This document shows positions 54,749 to 64,000 of a stretch of DNA of 64,000 bases, piece by piece. The notes under the pieces were generated by a model. The model ran no database searches, was not told the DNA's origin, and saw nothing but the letters and a program-made list of their open reading frames with translations. The first letter of the stretch is position 1; the number at the start of each line of letters is the position of its first letter. Source of the stretch: Hyphomicrobiales bacterium (GTDB lineage Bacteria > Pseudomonadota > Alphaproteobacteria > Rhizobiales > Rhizobiaceae); NCBI GenBank assembly GCA_900472675.1, contig UCJA01000004.1, positions 138,578 through 202,577 of the forward strand, read 5' to 3'. The translations under genes and the position numbers were made by a program.

Positions 54749-55723
54749 ATGACCGATATCGCTATGATCGAAGCTGCCCGCCTGCGCCTTGATGGCCATG
54801 TGCGGAGAACGCCCCTGTTGTCTTCGCCCTTCCTGGACGAGATGGCCGGACGGCGGGTGTTCGTGAAGCCGGAATGCCTGCAGCACACGGGATCCTTCAA
54901 GTTCCGCGGCGCGTGGTCGGCGATCTCGGCGCTCGATCCGGCGGTGCGGGCGCGTGGGGTGATCGCGTTTTCCTCGGGCAACCATGCGCAGGGCGTGGCG
55001 CTGGCGGCGCGCATGCACGGGATCCCGAGCGTCATCATCATGCCCTTCGATGCGCCGCGCATGAAGATCGAGAACACCCGGGCCTTTGGCGCCGAAGTGG
55101 TGCTTTACGACCGTGCCAAGGAGGATCGCGACGCGATCGGGGCGCAGCTGTCGCAGGAGCGCCGGCTGACGCTGATCAAGCCCTATGACGAGCCGCTGGT
55201 GATCGCCGGCCAGGGAACGACAGGCCTGGAGATCGCCGAGCAGGCGGCGGAGCTTAAGATCGACAAGGCGGACGTGCTGGTGCCGACCGGTGGCGGCGGC
55301 TTCCTGTCGGGCATCTCGCTGGCGCTTGCGGCAAAGGCGCCGGGGTTTTCGGCAAACCCCTGCGAGCCGGAGGGTTTCGACGACGTCACCCGCTCGCTCC
55401 AATCCGGCCAGAGGGAGCGCAATGCGTCGATGTCCGGTTCGCTCTGCGATGCGATCGTGACGCCGCAGCCGGGCGAGATCACCTTCCCGATCATGTCGCG
55501 GCTCTGCGGCACCGGCATCGTGGTCAGCGACGACGAGGCGCTGCATGCGGTGGCGCTTGCCTTCTCGCGCCTGAAGATCGTGGTGGAGCCGGGCGGTGCG
55601 GTGGCGCTTGCGGCGGCGCTCTTCCACGGGTCGCAGCTCGGACCAGACGTGATCGCGGTCTGCTCCGGCGGCAATATCGATGCCGAGGTCTTCAAGATGG
55701 CGCTCGACCGTCATCCGCTCTGA
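54749..55723 (+). CDS. Threonine/serine dehydratase (fold-type II PLP enzyme)
   Basis: A 324-residue soluble enzyme. The PLP lysine is Lys51 in HTGSFKFRGAW, followed by FSSGNHAQGVALAA and the glycine loop VPTGGGGFLSGI; CSGGNIDAE near the C-terminus completes the site. It lacks a C-terminal ACT domain, so it is the short catabolic or racemase-like type, not the isoleucine-regulated IlvA. It deaminates threonine or serine to oxobutyrate or pyruvate. CCTCCC just before the ATG at 54749 is not a ribosome site, so the start rests on alignment-like length. Confidence 0.87.
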   Translation: MTDIAMIEAARLRLDGHVRRTPLLSSPFLDEMAGRRVFVKPECLQHTGSFKFRGAWSAISALDPAVRARGVIAFSSGNHAQGVALAARMHGIPSVIIMPFDAPRMKIENTRAFGAEVVLYDRAKEDRDAIGAQLSQERRLTLIKPYDEPLVIAGQGTTGLEIAEQAAELKIDKADVLVPTGGGGFLSGISLALAAKAPGFSANPCEPEGFDDVTRSLQSGQRERNASMSGSLCDAIVTPQPGEITFPIMSRLCGTGIVVSDDEALHAVALAFSRLKIVVEPGGAVALAAALFHGSQLGPDVIAVCSGGNIDAEVFKMALDRHPL

Positions 55724-55764
55724 CGGCTGAAAACGGGGCTTTCCAAGCCTGCGGGTATAATAAA

Positions 55765-55793
55765 CCGTTAACGTCATGTGACAGCCGTTAACG
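55765..55793. promoter_or_regulatory. Paired CCGTTAACG boxes upstream of small membrane protein gene
   Basis: Two identical CCGTTAACG boxes (55765-55773 and 55785-55793) lie exactly 20 bases apart, two helical turns, each with a palindromic GTTAAC core. They precede the 46-residue protein gene by about 110 bases. This spacing suggests tandem binding of one regulator; the regulator is unknown. Confidence 0.5.
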
Positions 55794-55901
55794 AAAACGG
55801 ATTTTCCACGGAACCGGGAGAAGGTTGGAAGATTATCTCTATCAGACTGATCGTGTTAAGTTAGTATGACAGCTAGTGACAGATGAAAGTCGGGAGGTTC
55901 C

Positions 55902-56042
55902 ATGCAGCAGGTTCACCACCAACGTGCTTTTAACAGTCGCCCGGTTTCTTTCGGCCAGAAATGCACCTGGGCAGCCCAGGCAAGCTTGGTCGTCGTTGCC
56001 TTTGCTTTCGTCGCGGCCGTGACGCTTGGCCTGTTTCCTTAA
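55902..56042 (+). CDS. Small single-pass membrane protein (46 residues)
   Basis: A 46-codon frame beginning MQQVHHQRAFNSRPVSFGQK, with a hydrophilic N-terminus and one C-terminal membrane segment (SLVVVAFAFVAAVTLGLF) and a single cysteine at the boundary. GGGAGG lies 6 bases before the ATG, and a strong terminator begins 25 bases after its stop, so it looks like a complete monocistronic unit. I do not recognise a family. It could be an unrecognised small inner-membrane regulator or subunit. Confidence 0.68.
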   Translation: MQQVHHQRAFNSRPVSFGQKCTWAAQASLVVVAFAFVAAVTLGLFP

Positions 56043-56066
56043 CAGGCTCTTCCGGACCCATACATC

Positions 56067-56102
56067 AAGCCTCCCGCACCAGACCGGTGCGGGAGGCTTT
56101 TT
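56067..56102 (+). terminator. Rho-independent terminator after the small membrane protein gene
   Basis: AAGCCTCCCGCACC (56067-56080) pairs perfectly with GGTGCGGGAGGCTT (56086-56099), a 14-bp stem with a 5-base loop, followed by TTTTT. It also lies 12 bases beyond the stop of the convergent amidohydrolase gene and may serve both. Confidence 0.92.
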
Positions 56103-56113
56103 CATTTCAGGAA

Positions 56114-57277
56114 TTAGGGCCTCGCGAGATAGGCTTCGGCGAGTTCGACCCAGAAGCTCGTGCCGATCGGCAGGGCGTCATCGTTGAAATCGAAGCGCGG
56201 GTGGTGCAACGGCGGGTCGTCCTCGGTACGCTTGGTGCCTAGCAGAAAATAGGTTCCCGGCCGCTCCACCAGCATGTAGCCGAAATCCTCGGCGCCCATC
56301 GAGGCACGCGGCAGGTCCATAACCTTGTCCTTGCCCAGGATGCGGCCTGCCAGGTCGCGCACGAAATCCGTCTCGGCAGCGTGGTTGATGGTGGCGTTAT
56401 AGCCGCGGTCGTAATCGATGGTGACGCCCATGCCATAGCTTGCCGCCTGGCCCTCGGCGATCATGCGGATGCGCCGTTCCAGCTGGTCGCGCACGTCCGG
56501 ATCGAAGGAGCGGATGGTCAGGATCATTTCCGCCCGCTCGGGGATGACATTGCTTGCCATGCCCGCGTGGAAGGCGCCGACAGTGACAACCATGGCATCG
56601 AGCGGGTGGATGTTGCGCGAGGCGATGGTCTGGAGCGCCATGATGATGCTGGCGCCGCAGACGATGGGGTCGGAGGTGGTCTGCGGTTCGGCGCCGTGGC
56701 CACCGCGGCCGTTGACGCTGATGCGGCATTCGTCGACGGCGGCCATCATCGGGCCTTCCTTGACGCCGATGTGGCCGAAGGGAAGCGTCGGATCGTTGTG
56801 AAGCCCGAAGACGGCATCGCAGGGGAAGCGCTCAAAGAGGCCGTCCTCGATCATCAGCCTGGCGCCACCGAAATTTTCCTCGGCCGGCTGGAAGATGAGG
56901 TGGATCGTGCCGTCGAAATTCTTGCGCTCGGCGAGGATGCGGGCAGCACCCAGCAGCATGGCGGTGTGGCCGTCATGCCCGCAGGCATGCATCACGCCCT
57001 TGTTGAGGCTGGCGTAGTCGGCACCGGTTTCCTCCTCGATCGGCAGGGCGTCCATGTCGGCCCGAATGCCGATCGAGCGGTCGCTCGTCCCGTTCCTCAA
57101 GGTTGCCACGACACCGGTCTTTCCGAGCCCGCGGGTGACCTCGTAGCCGAGATCGGTCAGCTGCTGCGCGACGTAATCGGAGGTGCCGAACTCCGACAGG
57201 CCAAGCTCCGGATGCTGGTGCAGGTAGCGGCGGATGGCCACGACATTTGCCATATCGTTTGAAATCTGGACCGTCAT
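56114..57277 (-). CDS. M20 family amidohydrolase (hippurate hydrolase/HipO type)
   Basis: A 387-residue soluble metallohydrolase. It contains MHACGHDGHTAMLLG and IFQPAEENFGGARLM for the dinuclear metal site, GRGGHGAEPQTTSDPI in the lid domain and MGAEDFGYMLVERPG near the C-terminus. This pattern fits N-acyl amino acid or indole-acetyl-amino acid hydrolases, releasing free amino acids from hippurate-like conjugates. No transporter adjoins. ATG 57277 starts MTVQISNDMANVVAIRRYLH with GAGG upstream; a longer opening to 57373 has no support. Confidence 0.9.
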   Translation of the reverse strand: MTVQISNDMANVVAIRRYLHQHPELGLSEFGTSDYVAQQLTDLGYEVTRGLGKTGVVATLRNGTSDRSIGIRADMDALPIEEETGADYASLNKGVMHACGHDGHTAMLLGAARILAERKNFDGTIHLIFQPAEENFGGARLMIEDGLFERFPCDAVFGLHNDPTLPFGHIGVKEGPMMAAVDECRISVNGRGGHGAEPQTTSDPIVCGASIIMALQTIASRNIHPLDAMVVTVGAFHAGMASNVIPERAEMILTIRSFDPDVRDQLERRIRMIAEGQAASYGMGVTIDYDRGYNATINHAAETDFVRDLAGRILGKDKVMDLPRASMGAEDFGYMLVERPGTYFLLGTKRTEDDPPLHHPRFDFNDDALPIGTSFWVELAEAYLARP

Positions 57278-57645
57278 TCTCGTTTGACCTCGCGTCTCAA
57301 GCCATTGTGGCCATGTGTTTCCCGACGGGCGCAGTCTTATCAGGGGCGGCCCATGCGGGTAAGCCAAAATCAATCCGTAACGTCCCGGATGACGGATCGG
57401 GGGTTGCCGTGGCTTGACATCAATCTCATGGTACGTTCAGGTTTTATTCAGGGTCTTCAGACTAGAGCCGAACCTGTCTCAGTGCGTCACGAGAAGGCAT
57501 TAGTTTAGAACGGCGTTTGCCATATCCATATTGCTTCCTATTTCCTCCTCTGCGGATTGCCTCGGCACCCATCACCGGTTTACCCGGCACGGGATAGCCA
57601 GCAGGCCGAGCTGCGAGGTCTCAACCCGAGTAACAGAAGCCCGCC
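57278..57645. promoter_or_regulatory. Upstream region of chvB
   Basis: No gene is seen in 368 bases. A TTGACA hexamer at 57413-57418 is a possible -35 element for chvB transcription, but no good -10 is evident 16-18 bases downstream. A long leader of about 200 bases would then precede the ATG at 57646. The region must also hold the amidohydrolase promoter on the minus strand. Confidence 0.35.
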
Positions 57646-60600
57646 ATGTCCGTTGAAAATTTGCCGTCAGCCTCCCCTCGCGAAAACGAGGTCAAACAGA
57701 TCGACCACAATGATTCGATCCGTGCGACCTATTTCACCATAGAGGACCTCAAAGGTTGCGGTGCAAAGCTCGCGCAGGAAGGCATTGCCGCTCTTCCCGA
57801 TTTCGCCACCGCCACGGCCTTCGACTTCTTCAAGCGGCATGACGAGAACGAGAAGGAAATCCTTCGCGTCTACCGGGCAACCGCTGTCGATGTCGATGCG
57901 GGTGCATCCATCACGCCGGCCGCCGAATGGCTGCTCGACAACTACTACATCATCGAAGAGGCCATCCAGGAAGTGCGGCGCGACTTTCCGCGCAAGTTCT
58001 ACCGGCAGCTTCCCAAGATGGTTGTCGGAGACACGGAATTGCCGCGGGCGCTGGTGCTCGCCTGGCTCTATGTCGCTCATACCCACAGCAGCGTCACCCA
58101 GGATTCGCTTGCCTCGATCGTCGACGGTTACCAGACGAAGGAAGCGCTGGAGATCGGCGAGATCTGGGCGCTGCCCTCGTTCATCCGCTTCGTGCTGATC
58201 GAGAACCTGCGCCGCATCGCCAGCCGCGTCGACCGGTCACGCAACATGCGCCGGCGGGCCAACGAGGCGGCCGACGAGATTATCCGGCTGAACGACGAAA
58301 GTGCCAGCGCGACCGTGCTGCAGCAGATCGAGACGTTTGCCGACGACAATACCTTCATCAGCCAGTTCCTCTACCGGCTGCGCAATGCCTCCCAGACATC
58401 CGGCTTTGCCATCTCCTGGCTCGAAAACCGCCTGGAGCGGGCAGGCACCGATGTCGATACGGTGATGCAGTCGGAGCAGAGCCGTCTGTCGTCCGGCAAT
58501 GTGACGATGGGCAATATCGTCAAGAGCCTGCGCCTGATCGACGATACCGAGTGGAGCGTCTGGTTCGAAGACGTCTCGCAGATCGACAAGATCTTCCGCG
58601 CGCGGACGGACTACGAAGCGCTCGATTTCGGTTCGCGCAATGCCTATCGCAGCCGCATCGAAAAGCTCGCCCGCCTGTCCAAGAAGAGCGAGACGGAGGT
58701 GGCGACGATTGCCATCCGGCTCTCGGAGGAGGCTTCCGCTTCCAATCCCGACGCGCGCGAAACCAATGTGGGCGCCTTCATCGTCGGGCGTCGCCGGCGC
58801 GAGCTCGAAGCCGCCGTCGGCTATCAGCCGACGTTGAGCCAGAACGTGGTGCGGCAGCTGCGCAAGCTGAGCTGGTTCTCGGTTGCCGGTCCCGTGCTTT
58901 TGATCACAATTGCCGCCATGGCGATTGCCGGCTGGTTCCTGGTGCAATCGGCCATTCCGCTGCCGATCGTGTTCTTCTTCCTGCTGATGTTCTCGCTGCC
59001 GGCCTCGGAAGGTGCGACCGGCCTGTTCAACACGCTGGTGACCTATGTGGTCCGGCCGGCGCGGCTGGTAGGCTATGAATTCAAGGAGGGCATTCCGGAA
59101 GAAGCCCGCACGCTTGTGGTCGTGCCCTGCCTGATCACCGACCGCGATACGGTGGACGAGCTCGTCCGCAATCTCGAAGTGCATTACCTGGCCAATCCGC
59201 ATGGCGACATCTTCTTTGCGCTGCTCAGCGACTGGCGTGACAGCAAGGTCGAGGAAACCGACGACGACCTTGAGATCCTCGACTATGCCAAGCGCGAAAT
59301 CGCGGCGCTGAACGCCCGCTATCCCTCCGAACGCCGGGCACGCTTCTACCTCCTGCACCGCCGCCGGCTGTACAATCCGTCGGAAGGCGCGTGGATGGGC
59401 TGGGAGCGCAAGCGCGGCAAGCTGCACGAGCTGAACCTTCTGCTGCGCGGCGATCGCGACACGACCTATCTGCCCGGCGCCAATACCGCGCCGCAGAACA
59501 TCCAGTACGTAATGACGCTCGATTCCGACACGCGCCTGATGCGCGAAGCGGTGACCAAGCTTGTCGGCAAGATGCACCACCCGATCAACCAGCCGGTGAT
59601 CGATCCCGTCAGCAACCGCGTGGTGGAAGGCTACGGCCTGATGCAGCCGCGCGTGACCCCATCGCTGACGACCGGCAAGGAAGCCTCCGTGTTCCAGCGG
59701 GTGTTTTCCGTCGGCCGTGGTCTCGATCCTTACGTCTTCACGGTCTCCGACGTCTATCAGGACCTGACCGGCGAAGGCAGCTTCACCGGCAAGGGCCTCT
59801 ATCATGTGGATGCCTTCGAGGCTTCGCTGAAGGGCCGCATCGACGAGAACTCGGTGCTGTCGCACGATCTGCTCGAAGGCTCGTTTGCGCGTTGCGCGCT
59901 TGTGACCGATGTGGAACTAGTCGAGGACTACCCGGTTCGCTACGAGGTCGAAGTGTCGCGCCAGCATCGCTGGGCGCGCGGCGACTGGCAGCTGCTTCCC
60001 TACATCCTCGACCCGAAGCGTGGTGTGACCGCGCTTGGCCGCTGGAAGATGATCGACAACCTGCGCCGGTCGCTGACCCCAATCGCCTGGTTCTTTGCGT
60101 CTGTGCTCGGCTGGTACTTCATGGACCCGTTCGGCGCGCTGATCTGGCAGATCCTGTTGATCTTCTCGCTGTTCGTGGCTCCAACCATCTCGCTTCTGAC
60201 CGGCCTCCTGCCGCGCTCCACCGACATCGTGCCGAGCGCGCATTTCTATTCGGTCTGGTCGGAAATGCGCTCCGCCAATGCGCAGGTCGCGCTGCGGATC
60301 GTGTTCATCGCCGATTCCGCCTGCATCATGACGGACGCCATCGCTCGCTCGCTCTACCGACTGTTCTTCAGCCGCAAGCTGATGCTCGAATGGAAGACCG
60401 CCGCGTCGATCCAGTCCAGCGCACAGGGCAGCCTGATTGGCTATTACCGTGCCATGTGGCATGCGCCGGCGATTGCCGTGCTCAGCATTATCCTGTCGGC
60501 GATCCCGGGGGACAATGCCTTCTTCGTCGGTATTCCGTTTGCCGTGCTGTGGCTCTTTTCGCCGCTGGTTGCCTGGTATGTGAGCCAGTCCGCCGAGACG

Positions 60601-63600
60601 GAAGACCGCCTGTTCGTGCCCGAGCCCGTGTCGATCGAGCTGCGCAAGATCGCCCGCCGCACCTGGCGCTACTTCGAAGCCTTCGTGACGGCCGAGCAGA
60701 ACTACCTGCCGCCGGACAACTTCCAGGAACGGCCCGAGCCGATCGTCGCGACGCGCACCTCGCCCACCAATATCGGCGTCTACCTGCTGTCGGTGATCTC
60801 GGCGCGTAATTTCGGCTGGATCAGCTTTACCGATACGATCGACCGCATCGAGCAGACCGTCTCCACCGTGGAGCGGATGGATAAGTTCCGCGGCCATCTG
60901 TACAACTGGTATCACACGGATACGCTGCAGCCGCTCGGACAGCGCTACATCTCGGCGGTCGACAGCGGCAACCTTGCCGGCCACCTGATCGCGATCTCGT
61001 CGGCCTGCCGGATCTGGGCAGAGGCGCCACCGGCGCATCTGCAGGGCAATCTCGACGGTATCGGAGACGTCACGGGGATCCTCGCGGAAGCGCTGTCGAC
61101 CCTGCCCGACGACCGCAAGACCGTCCGGCCGTTGCGCCGCCGCCTCGAAGAGCGGATCGCGGGCTTCGGCAATGCGCTGGCCGCCGTCAAGCGCGAGCAT
61201 GAATTTGCGTCGATCCGCATCATCAACCTTGCAGTGTTGGCACGCGACATCCAGAAGCTTGCCTTCAACCTCGACCACGAGGTTCGCTCGCCGGCAAGCG
61301 ACGAGATCACCAAGTGGGCCGGTTCGCTGGTCGCCGCCTGCGAAGCGCATATCGCCGACAGCGTGTTCGACAACACCAATATCGAACAGCTGCGCAACCG
61401 GCTTGTCAGCCTGCGCGACCGCACCCGGCTGCTTGCCTTCTCGATGGAGTTCGGCTTCCTGTTCCGCAAGGAGCGCCGCCTGCTGTCGATCGGCTACCGT
61501 GTCGACAGCAACGAGCTCGACGAGGCCTGCTACGATCTGCTCGCGTCCGAATGCCGGCTCACCAGCCTGTTTGCGATTGCCAAGGGCGACCTGCCGACGG
61601 AGCACTGGTACCGGCTTGGCCGCCAGGTCGTGCCGATCGGCGCGCGTGGCGCACTGGTGTCCTGGTCCGGTTCGATGTTCGAATACCTGATGCCGCCGCT
61701 CGTCATGCAGGAGCGGCAGGGCGGTATTCTCAACCAGACCAACAATCTGGTGGTGAAGGAACAGATGAACCACGGCCGCCGTCTCGGCACGCCATGGGGC
61801 ATTTCGGAAGCGGCATTCAACGCGCGCGACCATCTGTTCAACTACCAGTACACGAACTTCGGCGTGCCGACGCTCGGCCTCAAGCGCGGGCTTGGGCAGA
61901 ACGCCGTGATCGCGCCCTATGCGTCGATCCTCGCCAGCCAGTACGATCCGGTCGCGGCTGCGGAAAACCTCAACGAGCTGCGTGATCTCGGCGCGCTCGG
62001 GATGTTCGGCTTCCACGATTCGGTCGACTTCACGCCGACCCGCGTGCCGGAAGGCAAGCGCTGCGTGGTGGTCTACAACTACTATGCACACCACCATGGC
62101 ATGTCGATTGCGGCGATTGCCAACGTTGTCATGAACGGCCTGCTGCGCGGGCTCTTCCATGCCGATCCGGTGATCGAGGCTGCCGAACTCCTGCTGCAGG
62201 AAAAGGCACCGCGCGACATTCCGGTGATGAGCGCCAAGCACGAGGAAACGCCCGGCAAGGGGCAGGGCGAACTGCTGCATTCGGAAGTCCGCACCATCAG
62301 CAACCCCGCTTCCAAGGACCGGGAACTGGTGCTGCTCGCCAACGGGCATTATTCGCTGATGCTGACGGCGACCGGTTCCGGCTATGCGCGCTGGAACGGG
62401 CTTTCGGTTTCCCGCTGGAAGCCGGACCCGACAGAAGATCGCTGGGGCCAGTTCATCTTCCTGCGCGATACCGCGTCGGGCGACTGGTGGTCGGCCACAT
62501 CCGAACCGCGCCGCGCCGATGGCGAAATCACCAAGGCCGTGTTCAGCGACGAAAAGGCCGAGTTCCACAAGACGGTCGGCGATCTCACCAGCACGGTCGA
62601 AGTGATCGTTGCGACCGAGCACGACGCCGAAGGTCGCCGGGTCACCCTGCTCAACATGGGCAGCGAGGACCGGTTCATCGAGCTCACCTCCTACCTCGAG
62701 CCGGTGCTTGCGCCCGAGGATGACGACAATGCGCATCCGGTCTTTTCGCGGATGTTCATCCAGACGGAAATCGGCAAGCGCGGCGACGTGATCCGCGCTT
62801 GGCGCAACAAGCGCAGCCCGAACGATCCGGACATGGTGATGGCGCATCTGGCCGCCGACAATGCCGGCTCCGGACGCCCGACCGAATACGAAACCGACCG
62901 CCGCAAGTTCATCGGCCGCGGCCGGAGCCTGGCCGAGGCTGCTGCCTTCGATCCCGGTGCAACGCTGTCCAATACGGACGGCTTTACGCTCGACCCGATC
63001 CTGTCGCTGCGCCGGACCGTCCGCGTTCCCGCGGGCAAGAAGGTCAGTGTTGTGTTCTGGACCATTGCCGCCCCGCAGCGGGAGGAACTGGACGTCGCCA
63101 TCGAGCGCTACCGGCACCCGGAAGCCTTCCAGAGTGAACTCACCCAGGCATGGACGCGCACGCAGGTGCAGATGCGTCATCTCGGCGTGACCTCGCAGGA
63201 TGCGGCCGCCTTCCAGAGTCTGGCGCGCTATCTGATCTATCCGGACATGCAGCTGCGCGCCGACCAGGCAACCATCGAGGCAGGCATGCAGCCGCAGTCT
63301 GCGCTTTGGCCATCGGCAGTTTCGGGCGACTTCCCGATCTTCACGCTGCGCATCAACGATGACAACGACATGGCTGTCGCCAAGGACGCGATCGCGGCGC
63401 AGGAGTACCTCTACTCCCGTGGTGTGGTTTCGGATCTGGTGGTGTTCAACGAGCGGGCCGCTTCCTATGCCCAGGAAATGCAGCACGGCATCGAGTATCT
63501 GACCGAGAACGCCAAGCGGACCGGCCAGCAGGAAGGCCAGCGTCAGCACGTCTTCTCGCTGCGTCGCGACATCCAGGACGAAGCGGCGTCTGAAGGCCTG

Positions 63601-64000
63601 ATTGCCGCATCGCGCGTGGTTCTGCATGCCCGCAACGGCAAGATCATCGACCAGCTCAACCGCACCACCTCGATCTTTGCTCCGCCGAAGGATCAGGCGG
63701 TCGACGTGGACCGCCGGCCGCTCCTCAAGGGCGAGATCTTCGCCCCGGTTGCGGACGAGGTCACTGCACCGACCGATCTGGATTTCTGGAACGGGTACGG
63801 CGGCTTTGCCGGCGACGGCAGCGAGTATGTGGTGCGCCTGCGCGGCGGCCAGTCGACGCCGAGCCCGTGGATCAACGTCATCTCCAACGAGAGCTTCGGT
63901 TTCCACGTGTCGGCCGAGGGTGCCGGGTTTACCTGGGCGAAGAACTCGCGCGACTACCAGCTGACGCCGTGGAGCAACGACCCGGTCATCAACCGGCCAA
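57646..64000 (+). CDS. chvB: Cyclic beta-1,2-glucan synthase ChvB/NdvB (3' end missing)
   Basis: The first ~2118 residues of a protein that is normally about 2,800 long; the frame runs off the window edge. A ~400-residue cytosolic N-terminal region is followed by membrane segments (about 403-470), a GT84 glycosyltransferase domain with LDSDTR (about 625-630) and RQHRWARGDW (QxxRW type, about 772), further membrane segments (about 810-980), a glycoamylase-like domain starting near 1020 and the first part of a GH94 phosphorylase-like domain. It makes cyclic beta-1,2-glucan at the inner membrane using itself as protein intermediate; the glucan is needed for osmotic adaptation and plant infection or symbiosis. 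The exporter ChvA/NdvA is not in the window. Confidence 0.95.
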   Translation, partial: MSVENLPSASPRENEVKQIDHNDSIRATYFTIEDLKGCGAKLAQEGIAALPDFATATAFDFFKRHDENEKEILRVYRATAVDVDAGASITPAAEWLLDNYYIIEEAIQEVRRDFPRKFYRQLPKMVVGDTELPRALVLAWLYVAHTHSSVTQDSLASIVDGYQTKEALEIGEIWALPSFIRFVLIENLRRIASRVDRSRNMRRRANEAADEIIRLNDESASATVLQQIETFADDNTFISQFLYRLRNASQTSGFAISWLENRLERAGTDVDTVMQSEQSRLSSGNVTMGNIVKSLRLIDDTEWSVWFEDVSQIDKIFRARTDYEALDFGSRNAYRSRIEKLARLSKKSETEVATIAIRLSEEASASNPDARETNVGAFIVGRRRRELEAAVGYQPTLSQNVVRQLRKLSWFSVAGPVLLITIAAMAIAGWFLVQSAIPLPIVFFFLLMFSLPASEGATGLFNTLVTYVVRPARLVGYEFKEGIPEEARTLVVVPCLITDRDTVDELVRNLEVHYLANPHGDIFFALLSDWRDSKVEETDDDLEILDYAKREIAALNARYPSERRARFYLLHRRRLYNPSEGAWMGWERKRGKLHELNLLLRGDRDTTYLPGANTAPQNIQYVMTLDSDTRLMREAVTKLVGKMHHPINQPVIDPVSNRVVEGYGLMQPRVTPSLTTGKEASVFQRVFSVGRGLDPYVFTVSDVYQDLTGEGSFTGKGLYHVDAFEASLKGRIDENSVLSHDLLEGSFARCALVTDVELVEDYPVRYEVEVSRQHRWARGDWQLLPYILDPKRGVTALGRWKMIDNLRRSLTPIAWFFASVLGWYFMDPFGALIWQILLIFSLFVAPTISLLTGLLPRSTDIVPSAHFYSVWSEMRSANAQVALRIVFIADSACIMTDAIARSLYRLFFSRKLMLEWKTAASIQSSAQGSLIGYYRAMWHAPAIAVLSIILSAIPGDNAFFVGIPFAVLWLFSPLVAWYVSQSAETEDRLFVPEPVSIELRKIARRTWRYFEAFVTAEQNYLPPDNFQERPEPIVATRTSPTNIGVYLLSVISARNFGWISFTDTIDRIEQTVSTVERMDKFRGHLYNWYHTDTLQPLGQRYISAVDSGNLAGHLIAISSACRIWAEAPPAHLQGNLDGIGDVTGILAEALSTLPDDRKTVRPLRRRLEERIAGFGNALAAVKREHEFASIRIINLAVLARDIQKLAFNLDHEVRSPASDEITKWAGSLVAACEAHIADSVFDNTNIEQLRNRLVSLRDRTRLLAFSMEFGFLFRKERRLLSIGYRVDSNELDEACYDLLASECRLTSLFAIAKGDLPTEHWYRLGRQVVPIGARGALVSWSGSMFEYLMPPLVMQERQGGILNQTNNLVVKEQMNHGRRLGTPWGISEAAFNARDHLFNYQYTNFGVPTLGLKRGLGQNAVIAPYASILASQYDPVAAAENLNELRDLGALGMFGFHDSVDFTPTRVPEGKRCVVVYNYYAHHHGMSIAAIANVVMNGLLRGLFHADPVIEAAELLLQEKAPRDIPVMSAKHEETPGKGQGELLHSEVRTISNPASKDRELVLLANGHYSLMLTATGSGYARWNGLSVSRWKPDPTEDRWGQFIFLRDTASGDWWSATSEPRRADGEITKAVFSDEKAEFHKTVGDLTSTVEVIVATEHDAEGRRVTLLNMGSEDRFIELTSYLEPVLAPEDDDNAHPVFSRMFIQTEIGKRGDVIRAWRNKRSPNDPDMVMAHLAADNAGSGRPTEYETDRRKFIGRGRSLAEAAAFDPGATLSNTDGFTLDPILSLRRTVRVPAGKKVSVVFWTIAAPQREELDVAIERYRHPEAFQSELTQAWTRTQVQMRHLGVTSQDAAAFQSLARYLIYPDMQLRADQATIEAGMQPQSALWPSAVSGDFPIFTLRINDDNDMAVAKDAIAAQEYLYSRGVVSDLVVFNERAASYAQEMQHGIEYLTENAKRTGQQEGQRQHVFSLRRDIQDEAASEGLIAASRVVLHARNGKIIDQLNRTTSIFAPPKDQAVDVDRRPLLKGEIFAPVADEVTAPTDLDFWNGYGGFAGDGSEYVVRLRGGQSTPSPWINVISNESFGFHVSAEGAGFTWAKNSRDYQLTPWSNDPVINRP

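Noticed and set aside
59917..63906. Long minus-strand open frame (about 1,330 codons) opposite chvB
   Set aside because: Shadow of the ChvB reading frame, which shows all expected domains in the plus strand.

Overview
The window is a high-GC, densely coded chromosomal segment from an alphaproteobacterium of the family Rhizobiaceae (Rhizobium, Agrobacterium or a close relative). I base this on the combination of a ChvE-GguA-GguB multiple-sugar transporter with GguC, an LpiA-AcvB pair, a ChvB/NdvB cyclic beta-1,2-glucan synthase, a bifunctional RhaD next to RhaI, and RIME-type and other palindromic intergenic repeats. No phage, insertion sequence, tRNA, rRNA or CRISPR array was seen. Species cannot be assigned from the sequence alone.

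Layout. 1-3.8 kb: L-rhamnose catabolism (rhaD, palindromic repeat, rhaI). 3.8-9.1 kb, minus strand: a galactofuranose-type ABC importer (ytfQ, ytfR, ytfT, yjfF) ending in a FadR-type regulator. 9.4-17.2 kb, plus strand: oxidative D-galactose/L-arabinose genes (gguC, sugar 1-dehydrogenase, aldonate dehydratase) followed by chvE-gguA-gguB. 17.4-21.4 kb: lysyl-phosphatidylglycerol synthesis and turnover (lpiA, acvB). 21.5-26.0 kb: a divergent NmrA/HxlR pair, a TerC-family membrane protein, an acyltransferase and a zinc-ribbon metallo-beta-lactamase-fold protein. 26.0-33.7 kb, minus strand: a methoxy-aromatic (3-O-methylgallate/gallate-type) catabolic cluster. 34.0-41.6 kb: alpha-2-macroglobulin and penicillin-binding protein 1C. 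41.7-43.4 kb: an SRPBCC protein, then a repeat-rich island around a small GIY-YIG nuclease gene. 43.4-48.8 kb, minus strand: a dipeptide/oligopeptide ABC importer. 49.3-57.3 kb: AbgB-like amidohydrolase, class III aminotransferase, cardiolipin synthase, an EEP-family protein, a threonine/serine dehydratase, a 46-residue membrane protein and an M20 amidohydrolase. 57.6 kb to the end: ChvB/NdvB, cut by the window edge.

The most interesting unit is the cluster at 26.0-33.7 kb. It encodes a LigM-like tetrahydrofolate-dependent O-demethylase, a methylene-THF reductase to recycle the methyl group, 4-oxalomesaconate tautomerase, PIG-L-type 4-oxalomesaconate hydratase and RraA-type 4-carboxy-4-hydroxy-2-oxoadipate aldolase. 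Together these would form a pathway from 3-O-methylgallate through gallate to pyruvate and oxaloacetate, but the expected LigAB/DesB-type (type II) ring-cleavage enzyme is absent. In its place, at the head of the cluster, is a vicinal-oxygen-chelate (type I, catechol 2,3-dioxygenase-like) protein with a complete set of active-site residues. A DUF1932-type dehydrogenase in the cluster has no assigned step. A GntR/FCD regulator gene lies inside the cluster, and two copies of a perfect ATGTATACAT palindrome lie in front of the regulator and in front of the demethylase gene. The second notable unit is the GIY-YIG gene flanked by inverted palindromic repeats.

Many of the longer open frames opposite genes (for example opposite the aldonate dehydratase/chvE/gguA, the macroglobulin and chvB) are shadows of high-GC coding sequence and were left out.
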